A DNA stretch of 64,000 nt, taken from Pseudoneurospora amorphoporcata (taxonomy: Eukaryota > Ascomycota > Sordariomycetes > Sordariales > Sordariaceae). A program made the translations under genes and the position numbers. The notes under the pieces are model-generated. The model was not told where the DNA came from. It made no database searches and was given only the letters and a program-made list of their open reading frames with translations. Below, piece after piece: positions 34,053 to 46,467 of this stretch; positions within the stretch are counted from its first letter, which is position 1; every line of letters begins with the position of its first letter. The stretch is taken from the NCBI GenBank assembly GCA_033297205.1, contig MU859076.1, positions 1 through 64,000 on the forward strand. Reading direction: 5' to 3'.

Positions 34053-36729
34053 TCACCCAATGACGACCTTCATGCTGAGACTTTCCAAGAAACCGCTGAG
34101 GTCTTCCTTCTTAACCTCCACAACGCAGTGCTCGAAGCTGTCGATGCGCACTCTGGCATTGGTCTCCGCCACCACGTCCTGGAACGCCGTTCCAAACTTG
34201 TTGAGGCCGTAGCCCCTTTCGAGTTCCTGATCGAGCTCGTCCTCATCTTGGTCCGACTCGTCATCATCGTCCGAGTCGGAATCGGAGAGGTCCGAGTCGT
34301 CGTCACTATCTTGCTCGTTGTCCTCTTCCTCGTCGTCATCGCCGCCGGCGTCGGACTTGGCTTTCTTCTTTTCTTCCTTCTCCTTTCTCTTGGCCTCCTT
34401 CTTTTCAGCTCTGATCTTGTCTTTGACCCTCCTCTGCGCTTCTTTAGCCTTCGCCTTGGCCTCTTTTTCTTCGGCTCGCTTTTTGGCCGATTCACGGTCG
34501 AGGAACTTGGTGTCTGGCCCGCCACCGCCACCGGTACCGACGACGACGTACACTCCGCGCTTGTCGTCTAGACTAGCTACTACGAGAGGTGTACCACGAC
34601 CGCCATGGGCCAGCCTTCCGCCGGTAGCTTCCTTCTCCTGTTCGGCAAGTGCCTCACCAATCCAGAGCGCCAATTTGGTCAAAGCGCCGGGATGATTGAA
34701 GAGTGTCGCATCAGGCGAGTCCTTGACTACGCACATGCGGAATGCGCGCAGATGGGATATTTGCTTCTTCTTCAGAATGGTGGTACCGGTAGTGAAGATG
34801 GCCTTGTGTAGATACTGCGCCGTGGGCAGGCCAGCCTTAAGGGCCTCGATGTCCTCTAGCGCATCATACGCTTCCCAGAACCTGGGAATCCACTCTTCGC
34901 TTTGGCTCTGGTTGTTGTCTACGTCGAGAAGATCCTGAGATGGACCGGCGGGAAGATCACCAGCGCTAGTGGTGTTCTTCCCCACCTCTAATAGGGCTCC
35001 GACAACGACACCGACATCTTGCGCACTCAGGGTTGCCCTCCAACCCCAGCTTCGTACGAAGCCCCAACCGTCTTTGGCACCTCCGCGATCTTTGCCGTCC
35101 GTGTCTATTGTCGGGACAAGTTCGTCGAGGTTGTAGAGTGATGCGTACTTTAGGAGCTTTGTGCGAAGCTCGCGCTTCAACATCATGTCCATGTGGGCGT
35201 AACTCTGCTTGCACTGCACCAGACTAACGCCCATCTTGGCGAGAAGTTTGTGTAATCTCTTCATCCCGGCCTCACTCCACGTCTTCAGCCGGGAGAAGAG
35301 GTAAGGCGAGTGAAGCATACTGTCGTATAAACTCCAGTGCCTGATAAGCAGGAACTTGGGCTCCGGCGACAGCCTGATACTGGTATCCTCTGGACTTCGA
35401 GCGGTTGTTGGGATAATTCCTGTCGTCTCGGGAAGCACCCGGCCGTTTCCTATCTCTGGTGGGTTCAGACGTCTTACTTCATCTCTCAGAAGCTGTCGTA
35501 TCCTCGCGCCACGCATACCGAGCCAACCAGAAACGCGTGCATCTGACCTGCGAGCTGCTACGGCGATACCGGCAGATGAGCGACCGTATAGTTCCATCGA
35601 CGTGACTCCAACGATCGCTAACCACAGCAGGTCGTTGTCTTCGCGACCTAGTTCTGACGCTAGGGAGTACATCATGGAAGAGATGGGCTCCGAGTATGAT
35701 GTACCAAGCCGGTAGTATTCACGCAGGACTCCTTCGTTTTCTCGTCGTAGTCGCAGCAATCTTCGTCGGAGAGTTTTGGCCGAAGGGCCTCTGGGTGGTT
35801 GTGCTGCAGGGGGGGCTTCCAGCGCATCACTGGAAAATAGGGCATCGTCGCGTAGAGATATGAGACCACGGTGTTGAGGCCGGCGGGGCGAATCTGGAAT
35901 TGGACTGGACTGTGTATGGCATGAGATATGTATTTCTACGAACAAGTTGGAATGTACTTACCGAGTTGCTTCTCCGTCGCTGTCTTGGTCGGTCATCTTC
36001 ATCATCGTCCTCGTCAGAGTCGGCCCATGATTTCCTCTTCCGGCCTGCGCCAACTGATATATCACCCGTATCTTTTTCGTTTTCGCTTTCGTCTTCATCA
36101 CTGTCGCCCAGGTCTTGGCCGTCATCTTGGATTTCTGGCATATCCACTAGGGCCAGATACGCATCTCGCTCTTTGGAGAGCTCGTCTTCGATGTCGCCGT
36201 CATCCATGACGATAATGCCGCCTTTGCCTGGTTTGTATGCTCGCTCTATTCGGCCGCCATTGACACCAATAGGGGTTCGTGCAGAGAATGTCCTGGCGTC
36301 TTCCGTCTCGGGTTCGAGGGGAAACCCGCCAAAGATATTGCCCAAATTCCACGGACGATGGGAGTCGATCACCCACACCTCTACTCCTCCAAATGTGTTC
36401 TCTTCGCCCTCGGGTTCGAGTCCCAGAACTGTGCCGAGGTCAACCATACCACCAACTCCCAAACATACAACGACTCCTCCAGCACCACCGCGGGTCTCCA
36501 TCATGGGACTAACGAGCTCGGTACCGGCACGTTCGAGGTCGGAGTAGCCAGCGACTGGCTGAATCTTGTGCGGGATATAGTCATGCTTGAGAAGTTGTGT
36601 GAGGATACGGCAGGCACAGAGCGCATCGGTTTCGAGAGCGACCAAGATGAGGACTGGCGGCGACAGCGGATGGCGGGTGTTCTGTAAGTGGAGGTAGAGT
36701 TTTGATATGAGCTGCCGAGGGAGATACAT
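34053..36729 (-). CDS. cdc45: DNA replication initiation factor CDC45
   Basis: Exons 35962-36729 and 34053-35909 on the minus strand (intron 35910-35961, GTAAGT...CACAG, only 52 nt) give 874 residues. The start MYLPRQLISKLYLHL and the run PPVLILVALETDALCACRILTQLLKHDYIPHKIQPVAGY are the CDC45 N-terminal DHH-like domain, followed by VWVIDSHRPWNLGNIF and GGIIVMDDGDIEDEL. An acidic stretch, then a basic RKRKSW run, precede the intron. The second exon has REYYRLGTSYSEPISSMMYSLASELGREDNDLLWLAIVG and SAQDVGVVVGALLEVG, also CDC45-specific. CDC45 joins MCM2-7 and GINS as the CMG helicase. The region at residues 720-800 is an unusually long run of charged Lys/Glu and Asp/Ser repeats, which makes the protein longer than yeast Cdc45 (650). 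Confidence 0.94.
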
Positions 36730-39700
36730 GGTGAAGGGGGAATCGGTGTCGAGGGAGGGTTTGCGAAGAAAAGGGAATCGGCCGGGGACGCGTATTCGAG
36801 GCGGGGCAGCGAGTCGAAGTCGTGGGATATTCGCCGGCGTGAAACTCGTAGTTGACTAGAGCTAAACCCGAACTCTGTTCACTGGGCAGAAAAAACCGAC
36901 GCGGATGCGCGACGCGGCATGCCCCGCGTTAAGAGCTTTCTGCTAATATATGCGATGGCAAACAATACTGGTGTGATGGCGAAGCACGTCAGTCGGATGG
37001 TTGTCGCGGTCGACAATAATACATTCGTGTGAGCATGTAGGAGTGTTTGTTGATGTTGGCCCAGGAATCCTTTAATTGATTGACATGGAAGCGCGGCCAA
37101 CCAGGGGCAGCGCTGCGCTTCGGACGCGGTTCGAGACGCGACTTGTGAAAGTGGTTTTATGCCCGGGCGGGCACAGCGTGCATTGACACAACTTGAACCG
37201 TGAAAGGACACGGCTAACGGCGGCCCATTCACCGCGGTGGGGGACTGGGTCCGCGGCATTTTTGGGCAGGCAAGAGGTGTCAAAAAATGTGGCAATGCCT
37301 GCCCCGATTGACTTACAACGGCCAGTAAGGTTCCTGCACGACAGCAATGCAATAGAAGCTTCCACTTCTGCAACTTGGACAGGTTCGAAGTGGAATTTCA
37401 TGAGAATTTCCTGTTAGCTGCATCGGAATTACCCGACAATGCGGTCACCGTATCGTGAACAGCTGCAGCCAAATTTGTCTGACCAGCTGCTCTTTCCACT
37501 TCATCTCCTACCATGTTCCCAAAAAGTTCCGCGGTGAAGGAGCGGACGGGGAGTTTATGAAATTGCAGATTGTCAAATTGGAGTACTTACGTACCACGGG
37601 ACGGAAAGGGACAATCCACCCAGTCCTGGGATTCCGGATCAGGTCCTCCGGTTTTCCGATTTGACCAAATCCAGCTTCATTTAGGTTCTCTCAAGCTTCT
37701 CTTTCGTCAAGCACCACACACTGCAGTGACACCACCCATCAACCACACTGTTATGGCACTGACCACCACACCACTCACCACCTCGTCGGCGACATTCTCA
37801 ATTTCACTCCATCCATGCTACTTGCAGTAGTCAGCCGGCCAACCAAGCCAGCCACGGCCGCGGCCATTCTTGCGGCCCACGCTTTTCCACGGTTAACCTG
37901 ACCGCTCCTCTGCCTTCACTGCCCAAAAACAGGAAGAAGACCGTTCAGAGGAAATGACTGAATGGTTGGACCCCGATAAAGTGGTGATCGACAAGTCTCG
38001 ACACCTACGCCTAGAGTCAAGCGAAGAAAGCGACGGGACCAAATCCGTCACTAAACCACCAGAAAGTGCTGGTTGCCATGTGAGACCCGGGTACGGTAGT
38101 TTTAGGTAGGCTGGTGGGCAGCCAGATCTTGCCAAATATAAGTGTACTTCTCGACGCGGTACCAGTCCGCAGTATACCCACCGATCGGCAAACTGTTTGA
38201 TACGAGGAGAACGACTGGGGCGAGAGCACCCTTGAAGGCCATGGGGTCGCAACATGTTGTATACAAAACCAGTTGCACTTCCTTACCCTATCACTTGCCT
38301 ACCTGAAGAGCCTGGTTTCTGTTCGGTTTCCCTCTCTCGCGGTTTTGAGCAGATTTGCCATGGCGGAGCTCTTACCGGTCCAAGCTTACAATGGTTCAGG
38401 TCAAGGACATATTCTGTCCCCTCACGAGAAAAGAAAAGCTGGGTCCCGGGGAGTCGGGGTAGCCACCATAGTGGTCTCCCAGGTTAACCAGGCTCCCAAG
38501 ACAAGGACAAGTGGAGGTGGGCAACGGTGGCAGAGGTGGACTCGCCCCGTCCCCCGATATCGTCCATTCCGATCCCTCGCAGACAAACTTCCAACTCCGG
38601 CCCTGTCAGGCGGCTGAAAGTTTCTGGTCTCGTTCCATGATCAGTCACTTTGGGAATTCCCCTTCTGCCCCATGGCCCGTGGAAAAGGGCTGATCACCTC
38701 GTGCGGAAAGGATTTATCATTGCTTGTTCAAAGCTGTAAAAAATGATACAAGCCAATAAGCCTAGTGGCCTCGGTACAAGTTCGATTGTTTTCGGGGACG
38801 ACGTCCTATTCTAGAATCATGCCCTTGCTCGCTCGCCCATGGTGGCTCTCGTACATCCTACCGGAATGCCTATGCACTCGTACCCGACAGGTCGGTAATA
38901 GGCTTGGTCCTCCCTTTGTGTGTCGACACGGCCGGGCAGATTGACTGACTCCCCTGGGGCCCTGGCAACTGGCTCCCTGGCCTGCCGCCCCGAGACCAGG
39001 GGGTGTCAGACTGGGACTGTCCCAGCACGGTGGGCTCTGTTGCGGCTCCCGCAGCGGTTGTGGGATGATGGATCCAGGAGCTGGGGGAGGGGTTCGTCTG
39101 CCGAACCGGCTTGCTAGGTGCTACGCTATGTGTCCTGGCTATGCTACCGGGACGCTACTGGTACGTTGCCGGCTTCGAATCTCTGCTTCCACGTAGTGTA
39201 GTACATAAGGCCATAGGGACCTCTTAGCGCCGCAATTGCTTCAGGTTTCTTGGCCCTTAGCACGTAGCAGACGGGGCCTGATTGAAACCCGAGTTCGGGC
39301 TACTCGGTGCGCTGGTGTTGGAGATGCATAGATGGCGTTTTCCCATTAGCATCCGGCCCATGTCATTAGAGATCCCTCCCCCCTTGATTGGCGCCCCGGT
39401 AACTTATCATACCCACTCCGCTCTACACACGCCCCTCATAGTCCAGGTAATTATTCCTTTCTTTGCGGTGTCTACTGTGTGTATAAGCCCCGAGTATCCA
39501 CGGCACTCCGCCTTTTGAAGCTCTTCATTGGGACATGATATGTCTCTCGGCCGCTTGTCTCTCTCTTCTGCGTGGTCGGGGCTTCTCCGACAAGCCCAAG
39601 TGAGTGACGAGTCTCTTCCCAGGCTGACCTAAAAGACAACAAGAACCTATTGGAAGCGTCTTCCTCGAGTCCCGGTTTCGATTTCCTTCTACCTGGCCCA

Positions 39701-39935
39701 CTACACTCTCTCCGGCAAGGTGTTCTTATTCCTTATCTACAACTTTTCTCGGGTTTTCCAGAACATCAAACACCCAAGCGGATCCAGCAGCGAGGCAAAG
39801 GATTCTTTGTCAAAGGTAAGATGGATTAAGCATCTCTAGCTTTGGCACTCGGTACTTACAATAGCCAGGACCGAATCAAACATCAGCCCGAAGATTTGAT
39901 AGGAGATTTGTTCTAGGCAATTTGACGAGCACGAG
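36730..39935. other. 3.2-kb intergenic region
   Basis: It lies between the divergent CDC45 and LaeA-like genes, so it should hold both promoters. No coding region, tRNA or 5S rRNA gene could be recognised. Composition is mixed, without RIP-like bias. Confidence 0.4.
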
Positions 39936-41193
39936 ATGGAGCAAGGAGTGGGCGTTATCGAGCCACTGGGCGAGGGCGAATGGCAGAGCGGAGAGGATAC
40001 AGCCACCTCGGACTATGACCCAAGCATAGCCGAGTCGCGGTATGGCTCTCTGACATCCAGCGTCAACGACCACATCTGGGAATACGGAAGGTGCGTGTTA
40101 GGAAAAGGGCTGCTCAACACGCTTGGCCTGTGCTTGTTGCTAATGTTCAGTCTAGGCGGTACCATACGTTTCGCGAAGGACGATACCCAATACCCAACGA
40201 CGACCTCGAGTACAACCGCGAGTACATGCGACATGCCATGTTCAAGGAGATACTGGATGGAAAGCTATTTGTTGCGCCGATCGGAAACCATCCCCAAAAG
40301 ATTGCCGACCTTGGGACCGGATTTGGCGACTGGGCCATTGAAAGTACGTTACCGAGGAAGAATTGCGGTGAGGCACTTGCGCTTCGTCCATACACTGAAC
40401 TAATGCTTTGCCAGTGGGAGAAATGTTTCCTAGCGCTAAAGTGGTAGGCGTCGACTTATCTCCGATCCAGCCGGTCTGGATTCCGCCAAATGTCGAGTTT
40501 GTGGTAGACGATATCGAAGACGAGTGGGTGCAAGACTCGGATTTTGACTTTATCCATCTGCGCTATGTCAGTATTGCGCTCAAGGACAACACAACGCTGT
40601 TCCGAAGGATATTTGAGTAAGACTGCCGGTGTCATTCGTCATTTGTGCTTCAGCACAGCTAACCTCTACTGCGCAGAAACCTCAAGCCTGGTGGCTGGGT
40701 TGAGTCGGCAGAAATGAGCCCACACGTTTTCGGCGATCACACGGTCAAACCTGATAGCGCGCTGGTAAGATTTTACGAACTAGGGAACGAGGTTCTGTCA
40801 AGCAGATACGGATTCGAGGTCGAAATTGCCGACAGCCTCGAAGATTTGATGCTGAGGGCAGGATTCATTAATGTGCGCAAAAGGACTTACAACGTACCGA
40901 TAGGTGGGTGGGCGAAGGAACAACGCCTGCGCGTCATAGGCCGGCTCATGAAGGAGATAAGCATGGACCTCTGTGTTGCCATGTCGGCAAGGCCGTTCAT
41001 AGAGCATGGAATGGAAGAGAAGGAGAGAGAGGAGCTCCGCGACAGTGTGAAGGCTGCGCTGAACGACCGGACGGCCCACGCACAAGTGCCGATACATGTC
41101 ATGATAGGCCAGAAGCCGCCATTGAGCGCGAATCCCAGCACAAGCAGTTTCGGCAGCGGTCAACAGCAACAGCAACAGCAGCTGCATACATAG
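39936..41193 (+). CDS. LaeA-like SAM-dependent methyltransferase
   Basis: Four exons (39936-40090, 40156-40343, 40415-40616, 40677-41193) give 353 residues, usual for the LaeA-like family. The start region SRYGSLTSSVNDHIWEYGRRYHTFREGRYPIPND is the conserved N-terminus. The SAM-binding motif I is KIADLGTGFGDWAIEMGEMFPSAKVVGVDLSPIQP, followed by NVEFVVDDIEDEW, DFDFIHLRYVS and LKPGGWVESAEM. These span exon junctions and confirm the introns. LaeA-type proteins regulate secondary metabolism and development, but this is a large paralogous family in filamentous fungi and the gene is not near a biosynthetic cluster, so function is unassigned. The C-terminus has a short polyglutamine run (seven Gln) just before the TAG stop. 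Confidence 0.88.
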
Positions 41194-41689
41194 GAAGCGG
41201 TAAACAAAAAGACCGAAACAGAAAGGATTCAGATCCAAATTTCGTCTTTTTCCAAGGTGTTCGAATTCGATGTCGACATGTCACATGGCCTTTTCTGTCA
41301 AACCATACTGTCGGGTCCGGATTCCACTTCCCAACAAGCGCGCAGCCGTTGATTTGCATGCGCAGTACGTAAGCACGACACGACCTTTGTTACTTTTGCG
41401 TTCCACCTTGGAACCCGACAGTTTGGATACATTTGGATCTGAGTCAAGGGCCGAGCCCGAGCTGTCGGGTAAGGGGGTGGGGCCAAACCGAGGGGAGGAT
41501 AGACGAGGGCGCCTCGGGACTCGACGACTTGCTTTTGGGGCGTCCGTGTCGGGGGGTAGCGTGGGTTCGTGTGTGTGGTGGTGCGCACAAATGGAAGCAA
41601 ACTGCAGGAAGCTGACGAGAAGCTGAGGTGAGGAGCCCAGACGCCCAGTCAGTCCAGTGTGTGCCCAGGAAGGCCTAAAAAAAAGAGAA

Positions 41690-42160
41690 AGTCTTTTCGC
41701 AACGCCACAAATGTCTTTATACACCGCTGTCCAAAATACTACCAAGTATAACTTTGCTAAAAAAGAAGTTGTCGGTATAAAAATGGTACCAGAATTTTCG
41801 TAATTTTCTACTCTTATTTTATAGTCTAGTTGCCTTGGACGTATCTGTCTAAAGGAAAGACTCAATGCAAATATTCCAAATTTAAAGTAAATTAATAGTT
41901 TTTTCTTCTTTTATTGTATACTAAGGGCTATATAGGGCGCCTAGGTACGCCCGACACATTATATTGTACAACCAAAGTAAATAAAGATTCCGATGTACTT
42001 TTTATATGCTACGGCCTTAATTTGGCTGAGTTACCTCTAAAAGCCTTTGTTGATAGCGGTGCGAAAAGACTTCCTCAAAAAAAAGGGACTGCCCAGAAGG
42101 GTTTCTTCCCGGCCACCGCTCTCGCGCTCCCAAGGCGCGCCACCATTCTCACCATACAGG
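41690..42160 (+). mobile_element. AT-rich retroelement relic with a retropepsin-like motif
   Basis: Composition turns AT-rich with many TpA steps. In the + frame at about 42031-42063 the translation reads LPLKAFVDSGA, like the LIDSGA active-site region of gypsy-type retroelement aspartic proteases. No LTR, reverse transcriptase or integrase is visible. The borders are approximate. A short RIP-mutated fragment of an LTR element is the simplest reading; the motif is short and could be chance. Confidence 0.4.
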
Positions 42161-42585
42161 ACAGAGTTTTTCGATCAGATCATGTCATTGGGGGGGTTTC
42201 ACTTCAATTCAGGGTTGAATGAAAGCAAGCGTTGCTTTTTCTCGACGATATTTTAGCTCGCGGCACAGTGTCTGCTGCGCTTTTTCAGGCTCATTTCATT
42301 TTGAAACACCGACCGGAGCTATCCACCGTTGCCGGGTTGCGGTTCAAATGTCGGAATGTCTCAAAAGTCTTATGGGGTGATGGTTGCATGTTAGTGGCAG
42401 GCAGCGGGCGGGCAATCTTTCATCCAATCATCACAGCAGCCAATGAGGAGTGCCCGTGCACAAGTTTCCAACGTGGGTCTCTTTGCAATCTGGTTGGTCC
42501 GTCGCTTTCTTTTCAAGCTTCCCCCTTTTCATCCTCTTTACAAACGCCTCGCAAAGTAAACAAGTTGGCGCAAGGTCAATGAAAA
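42161..42585. promoter_or_regulatory. Upstream region of the JmjC gene
   Basis: Normal composition resumes here after the AT-rich relic. No gene is seen; the final 100 bases are pyrimidine-rich and probably contain the transcription start of the next gene. Confidence 0.3.
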
Positions 42586-44442
42586 ATGACAACAACCACG
42601 CCGACGTCAAAACTCGTCGACCTGTGCCTAAGCGCAGCCCAACAGATCATTCAAGAATGCGCCTACATCATTGACGGCGAACCTGACAATCCCAGTCCAC
42701 CAAAACCTCCACTACCCAACGTCGGTAGCACAGGAAGAATCCGACACTGTGGGCTAGAAGGCTGCGAAGAACCACTAGTAGAGCTTTTATGTCGACAAGC
42801 GTCGATAATCCTACAGCTGCATGGATCAAGTTCCAGTTCAGGCGCCGGCCATACCGGCGACGTTGGCCAAGCCGGTGCCAATGTCAAAACCGGAGCACAC
42901 CGCCAAAAAGCAATTACCCTCGTCAAAAGAAGACTCGAACTCCTGACCAAGACCGCATATGGCAAGTTTTATGCGTACATGTACAAGGAGGTGCCGACCT
43001 GTTGGCGACAGCTTTACACGGATGCGGCGATTTTGAGGTTTGCGGTTTTGGTTCTGCTCGAGTTTGACGTTGAGGCTGATGCTGGACCGAGGGATGGCAA
43101 TGATGAGAAGGGGAAGGAAAATGAGAAGGAGGAAAGGATAAAAAGGGAAAAGGTGGTCGATAAGATGGTCAAGACGCTGGATCTGAGTTTGATACTGGCT
43201 GGAGCTGCGGGTGAGAGCCGCGGTAGGAAGTGGGTTGATGAAGCCTTTGGGTTGTTGGAGGATGTTCTAGGGGCTATGACAGCTATGGCTACAGCCGCTG
43301 GTGGAACAAGCAATGGTGATGATGAGCAGGAAGGTGAAAGACCGCAGAAGAAGCGGCGTCTCTCACCGTCTCTTGACACCGAAGACCAAGTTATCCAAGA
43401 AGTCAACGACAGCTGGCAAGAGACCCCGTCCTTTTCCACCATCGAACCCTTCACGCCGCCCGTCAAGAACCCAATCCCACGCGTCCCTGCCGACTCGCTT
43501 TCCATCGAAGCATTTCAGTCACACTTTTCGAAACCTCGCCCGGACGGCGGCCCTGGCCCAGCTCCCCTGATCATCACAGGTCTAGTAGACCACTGGCCAG
43601 CACTCACCATTCACCCCTGGAACAAGCCCGCCTACCTCTTATCCCGCACCCTCTCAGGCAGACGGTTCGTCCCCGTTGAGATCGGCCGTAGTTACGTCGA
43701 CGAAGGCTGGGGTCAGAAAATCATGTCCTTCGGCGAGTTCCTATCCAAGTACATCGACGCATCCATCCCTTTCACTCCTTCTTCTTCCAACACGTCCTCT
43801 TTCCTCTCCTCCTCACCCCAACAGCTGCAGTCGCAGTCGCAGCCCTCACCCTCCAACCTACCACCACCTGAAAAAAACAAAGACAACAGAAGCACAAACC
43901 AAATAGCCTACCTAGCCCAACACCCCCTCTTCCTCCAACTGCCCCGTCTACGACAAGACGTGCTGATCCCAGACCTGTGCTACACGGCGCCTCCCTCACA
44001 TCCCACGGACCCGTCGCAGGATCAACCAGAGCTTGACTCGCCGCAACTTAACGCCTGGTTCGGACCGCCGGGGACGATCACTCCGCTGCATACGGATCCG
44101 TACCATAATCTGCTGGTGCAGGTGGTGGGGAGGAAGTATGTGAGGCTGTATGGGCCGGAAGAGACGGGGACGGGGAGGATGAGGCCTAGGGGGAAGGAGG
44201 GGGGCGTGGAGATGGGGAATACGAGTGAGATTGATTTGGGGGTTGTTGAGGGGTGGGATCCGAGACCGGAACAGGAAAAGGAGGATGAACACCAAGACAA
44301 GACTTGGGAAGAGGACTTTAGAAAGGTGCCGGTTGTGGATTGTATCTTGGGGCCGGGCGATACGCTTTATATACCGATTGGGTGGTGGCATTATGTGAGG
44401 GGGTTGAGTGTTAGTTTTAGTGTTAGTTTCTGGTGGAACTAG
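42586..44442 (+). CDS. JmjC-domain protein (KDM8/JMJD5-like)
   Basis: Single exon, 618 residues. The C-terminal 330 residues are a cupin-type JmjC domain: APLIITGLVDHWPAL, then PVEIGRSYVDEGWGQKIMSFGEFLSKYI, LNAWFGPPGTITPLHTDPYHNLLVQVVGRKYVRLY with the iron ligands His and Asp of HTD, and DTLYIPIGWWHYVRGLSVSFSVSFWWN with the distal His. This order and the WWHYVR.LS ending match the KDM8/JMJD5 group of Fe(II)/2-oxoglutarate hydroxylases and demethylases. The N-terminal 280 residues are less conserved, with a Glu/Lys-rich stretch. A Ser/Gln-rich insert of about 50 residues (43780-43900) interrupts the domain. The substrate is unknown. Confidence 0.87.
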   Translation: MTTTTPTSKLVDLCLSAAQQIIQECAYIIDGEPDNPSPPKPPLPNVGSTGRIRHCGLEGCEEPLVELLCRQASIILQLHGSSSSSGAGHTGDVGQAGANVKTGAHRQKAITLVKRRLELLTKTAYGKFYAYMYKEVPTCWRQLYTDAAILRFAVLVLLEFDVEADAGPRDGNDEKGKENEKEERIKREKVVDKMVKTLDLSLILAGAAGESRGRKWVDEAFGLLEDVLGAMTAMATAAGGTSNGDDEQEGERPQKKRRLSPSLDTEDQVIQEVNDSWQETPSFSTIEPFTPPVKNPIPRVPADSLSIEAFQSHFSKPRPDGGPGPAPLIITGLVDHWPALTIHPWNKPAYLLSRTLSGRRFVPVEIGRSYVDEGWGQKIMSFGEFLSKYIDASIPFTPSSSNTSSFLSSSPQQLQSQSQPSPSNLPPPEKNKDNRSTNQIAYLAQHPLFLQLPRLRQDVLIPDLCYTAPPSHPTDPSQDQPELDSPQLNAWFGPPGTITPLHTDPYHNLLVQVVGRKYVRLYGPEETGTGRMRPRGKEGGVEMGNTSEIDLGVVEGWDPRPEQEKEDEHQDKTWEEDFRKVPVVDCILGPGDTLYIPIGWWHYVRGLSVSFSVSFWWN

Positions 44443-44983
44443 AGGTATATTTCTGTTTAACGACCATCAATCAAGGCTTATCATCATGAAGCTATTCCCA
44501 AGATTGATGTCCACTTACAAGTCCCTTGTCCAATGGGAAAAGAGGCTAATTAATCAACCCTTGTCTCACCACACCTCACTACCGAAACCCCTGTAATACA
44601 AGGGCAATCAACAGGTCCACAAGGCTGGAACGCGCCGAAGCTCCCCACAATTACGGGTGTATATCGTCATTTTGGACATGTGTCTTTTTGTTGTCTTTTC
44701 TTTTGCTCCGATTCCCCAGGGGCATTTCCAGCTTCATCTTTCGCCATCACGTTCACGATTCAATTCGCGCCACCACTCGTTTTGCGCTTTTAACAGCACC
44801 AATCCGATCGATCGATCCGATACCGACGTTCCTTACCTTCTTCCACGATAAGCGACCAATGCTACAACAAATGACCAGGTAGCTCGCGACCACGCACTTG
44901 GCTACCTCTCTCCTCGACAAAGGAAATTCCTTCTCTTCGAACTACATCCTGTCGCAGAAACGATCGCATACCATACGGCAGCG
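44443..44983. promoter_or_regulatory. Intergenic region upstream of ALG7
   Basis: No gene is seen. It should hold the 3' end of the JmjC transcript and the ALG7 promoter. Confidence 0.35.
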
Positions 44984-46467
44984 ATGACGGGTCACCACCA
45001 CTCACTCAACTCGCTCTCGCAGGCCGAGAGCCTTTCTCTTGTCGCCCTCTCCACCGCGTGCGTCGCCGTCCTCGCCAACACCTTCCAAGGCGATGGCTAT
45101 CCCCTCATCGCCTCGCTCGCGGTCAGCGGGCTGGCGTTCAGCGCCACATTCTCCATGATCCGATGGCTGGGGCCGACCTTTATAAAAGCCGGCTTGAAGG
45201 GCGTGGATATGAGCAAACACCATAAGAAGGAGCTGCCGGAGTGCATGGGCGGAATAGCGGCCATTGTCTACCTGCTGGCGGTTATCATCTTTATCCCGTT
45301 CCCGTTTTACAAGGACATCGTCGCGGCCACGAGCGGAGGCGGGAATCGCGATGTGGTGATGCATGTTGAGCATGTACAAGAGGGGAGGTTCTTACATCGG
45401 TTTCCGCATGGCAAGGTATGTTTTGCCCCGGTTCAGGAAACAAGAAAGCAACGAGTACTGACAAGTCGCGACAACAACAACAACAGCTCGCCTCCTACCT
45501 CTCCGCCGTCATGGCCCTCCAATCCATCTCCCTCCTCGGCATCGGCGACGACCTCTTCGACATCCGCTGGCGCCACAAATTCTTCATCCCCGCCTTCGCC
45601 TCCATCCCTTTACTCGTTGTCTACTTTGTCGACTTTGGCGTAACTTCGGTCGTGATCCCGCTCCCTTTACAGCCCTATCTAGGCGAGCTCTTCAACCTCG
45701 GCACTTTATACTACGTCTACATGGCCTCGGTCGCCATCTTTTCCCCAAACAGCATCAACATCCTGGCCGGGATAAACGGCATCGAAGTCACCCAATCCAT
45801 CGTCATCGCCCTGCTGCTCGCCTTCAACGATTGTCTCTACCTTTTGACGCCGGGTAGTGGTCCGTACCCGCACCCGGCTACCGACTCCCATCTGTTCTCG
45901 CTTTACTTCCTCCTGCCCTTCCTGGGTGTCTCGTTCGCCCTGCTCTGGCACAACTGGTATCCCGCCCGCGTCTTTGTGGGGGACACGTACTGCTATTTTG
46001 CGGGCATGGTCTTCGTGGTGGTCAGTATTCTAGGGCACTTCAGCAAGACGTTGATTCTGCTCTTGATTCCGCAGATCTTCAACTTTGTCTACTCTGTTCC
46101 GCAACTCTTTGGGCTGGTGCCCTGTCCGCGCCATCGTCTGCCGCGGTTTAACGCGCGCACGGGATTGTTGGAGCCGAGCGTGACGCCCTGGACACGCGAG
46201 AGACAGCCGAAGCCGCTGATTGCGTGGGCGCTGAAGACGCTTGATAAGCTGAAGCTGTTGAGGGTGACGCTGGATGAGGAGGGCAGGTTCGTGGAGACGA
46301 GCAACTTTACGATTTTGAACTTGTGGTTGGTCTGGAGGGGTCCATTGAGGGAGGATAGGCTGGCGATGGAGATCACAGGGATGCAGGTGGCCGTGGGACT
46401 ATTTGGGTTGTTTGTTAGGCATCGATTGGCGTTGATTGTGTTTAAGCAGGATAATTGGGGGGTTTAA
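44984..46467 (+). CDS. alg7: UDP-GlcNAc:dolichyl-phosphate GlcNAc-1-phosphotransferase
   Basis: Exons 44984-45415 and 45487-46467 (intron 45416-45486, GTATGT...CAACAG) give 470 residues (yeast Alg7 448). The protein is mostly hydrophobic with about ten membrane spans and has the GPT family motifs: KAGLKGVDMSK..KKELPECMGGIAAIVYL, LLGIGDDLFDIRWRHKFFIP with the Asp pair of the active site, FSPNSINILAGINGIEVTQS, and WYPARVFVGDTYCYFAGM. It makes the first committed step of dolichol-linked oligosaccharide synthesis in the ER membrane and is the target of tunicamycin. The intron ends in an (ACA)n run before the acceptor. The start at 44984 gives the expected short N-terminal tail. Confidence 0.95.
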
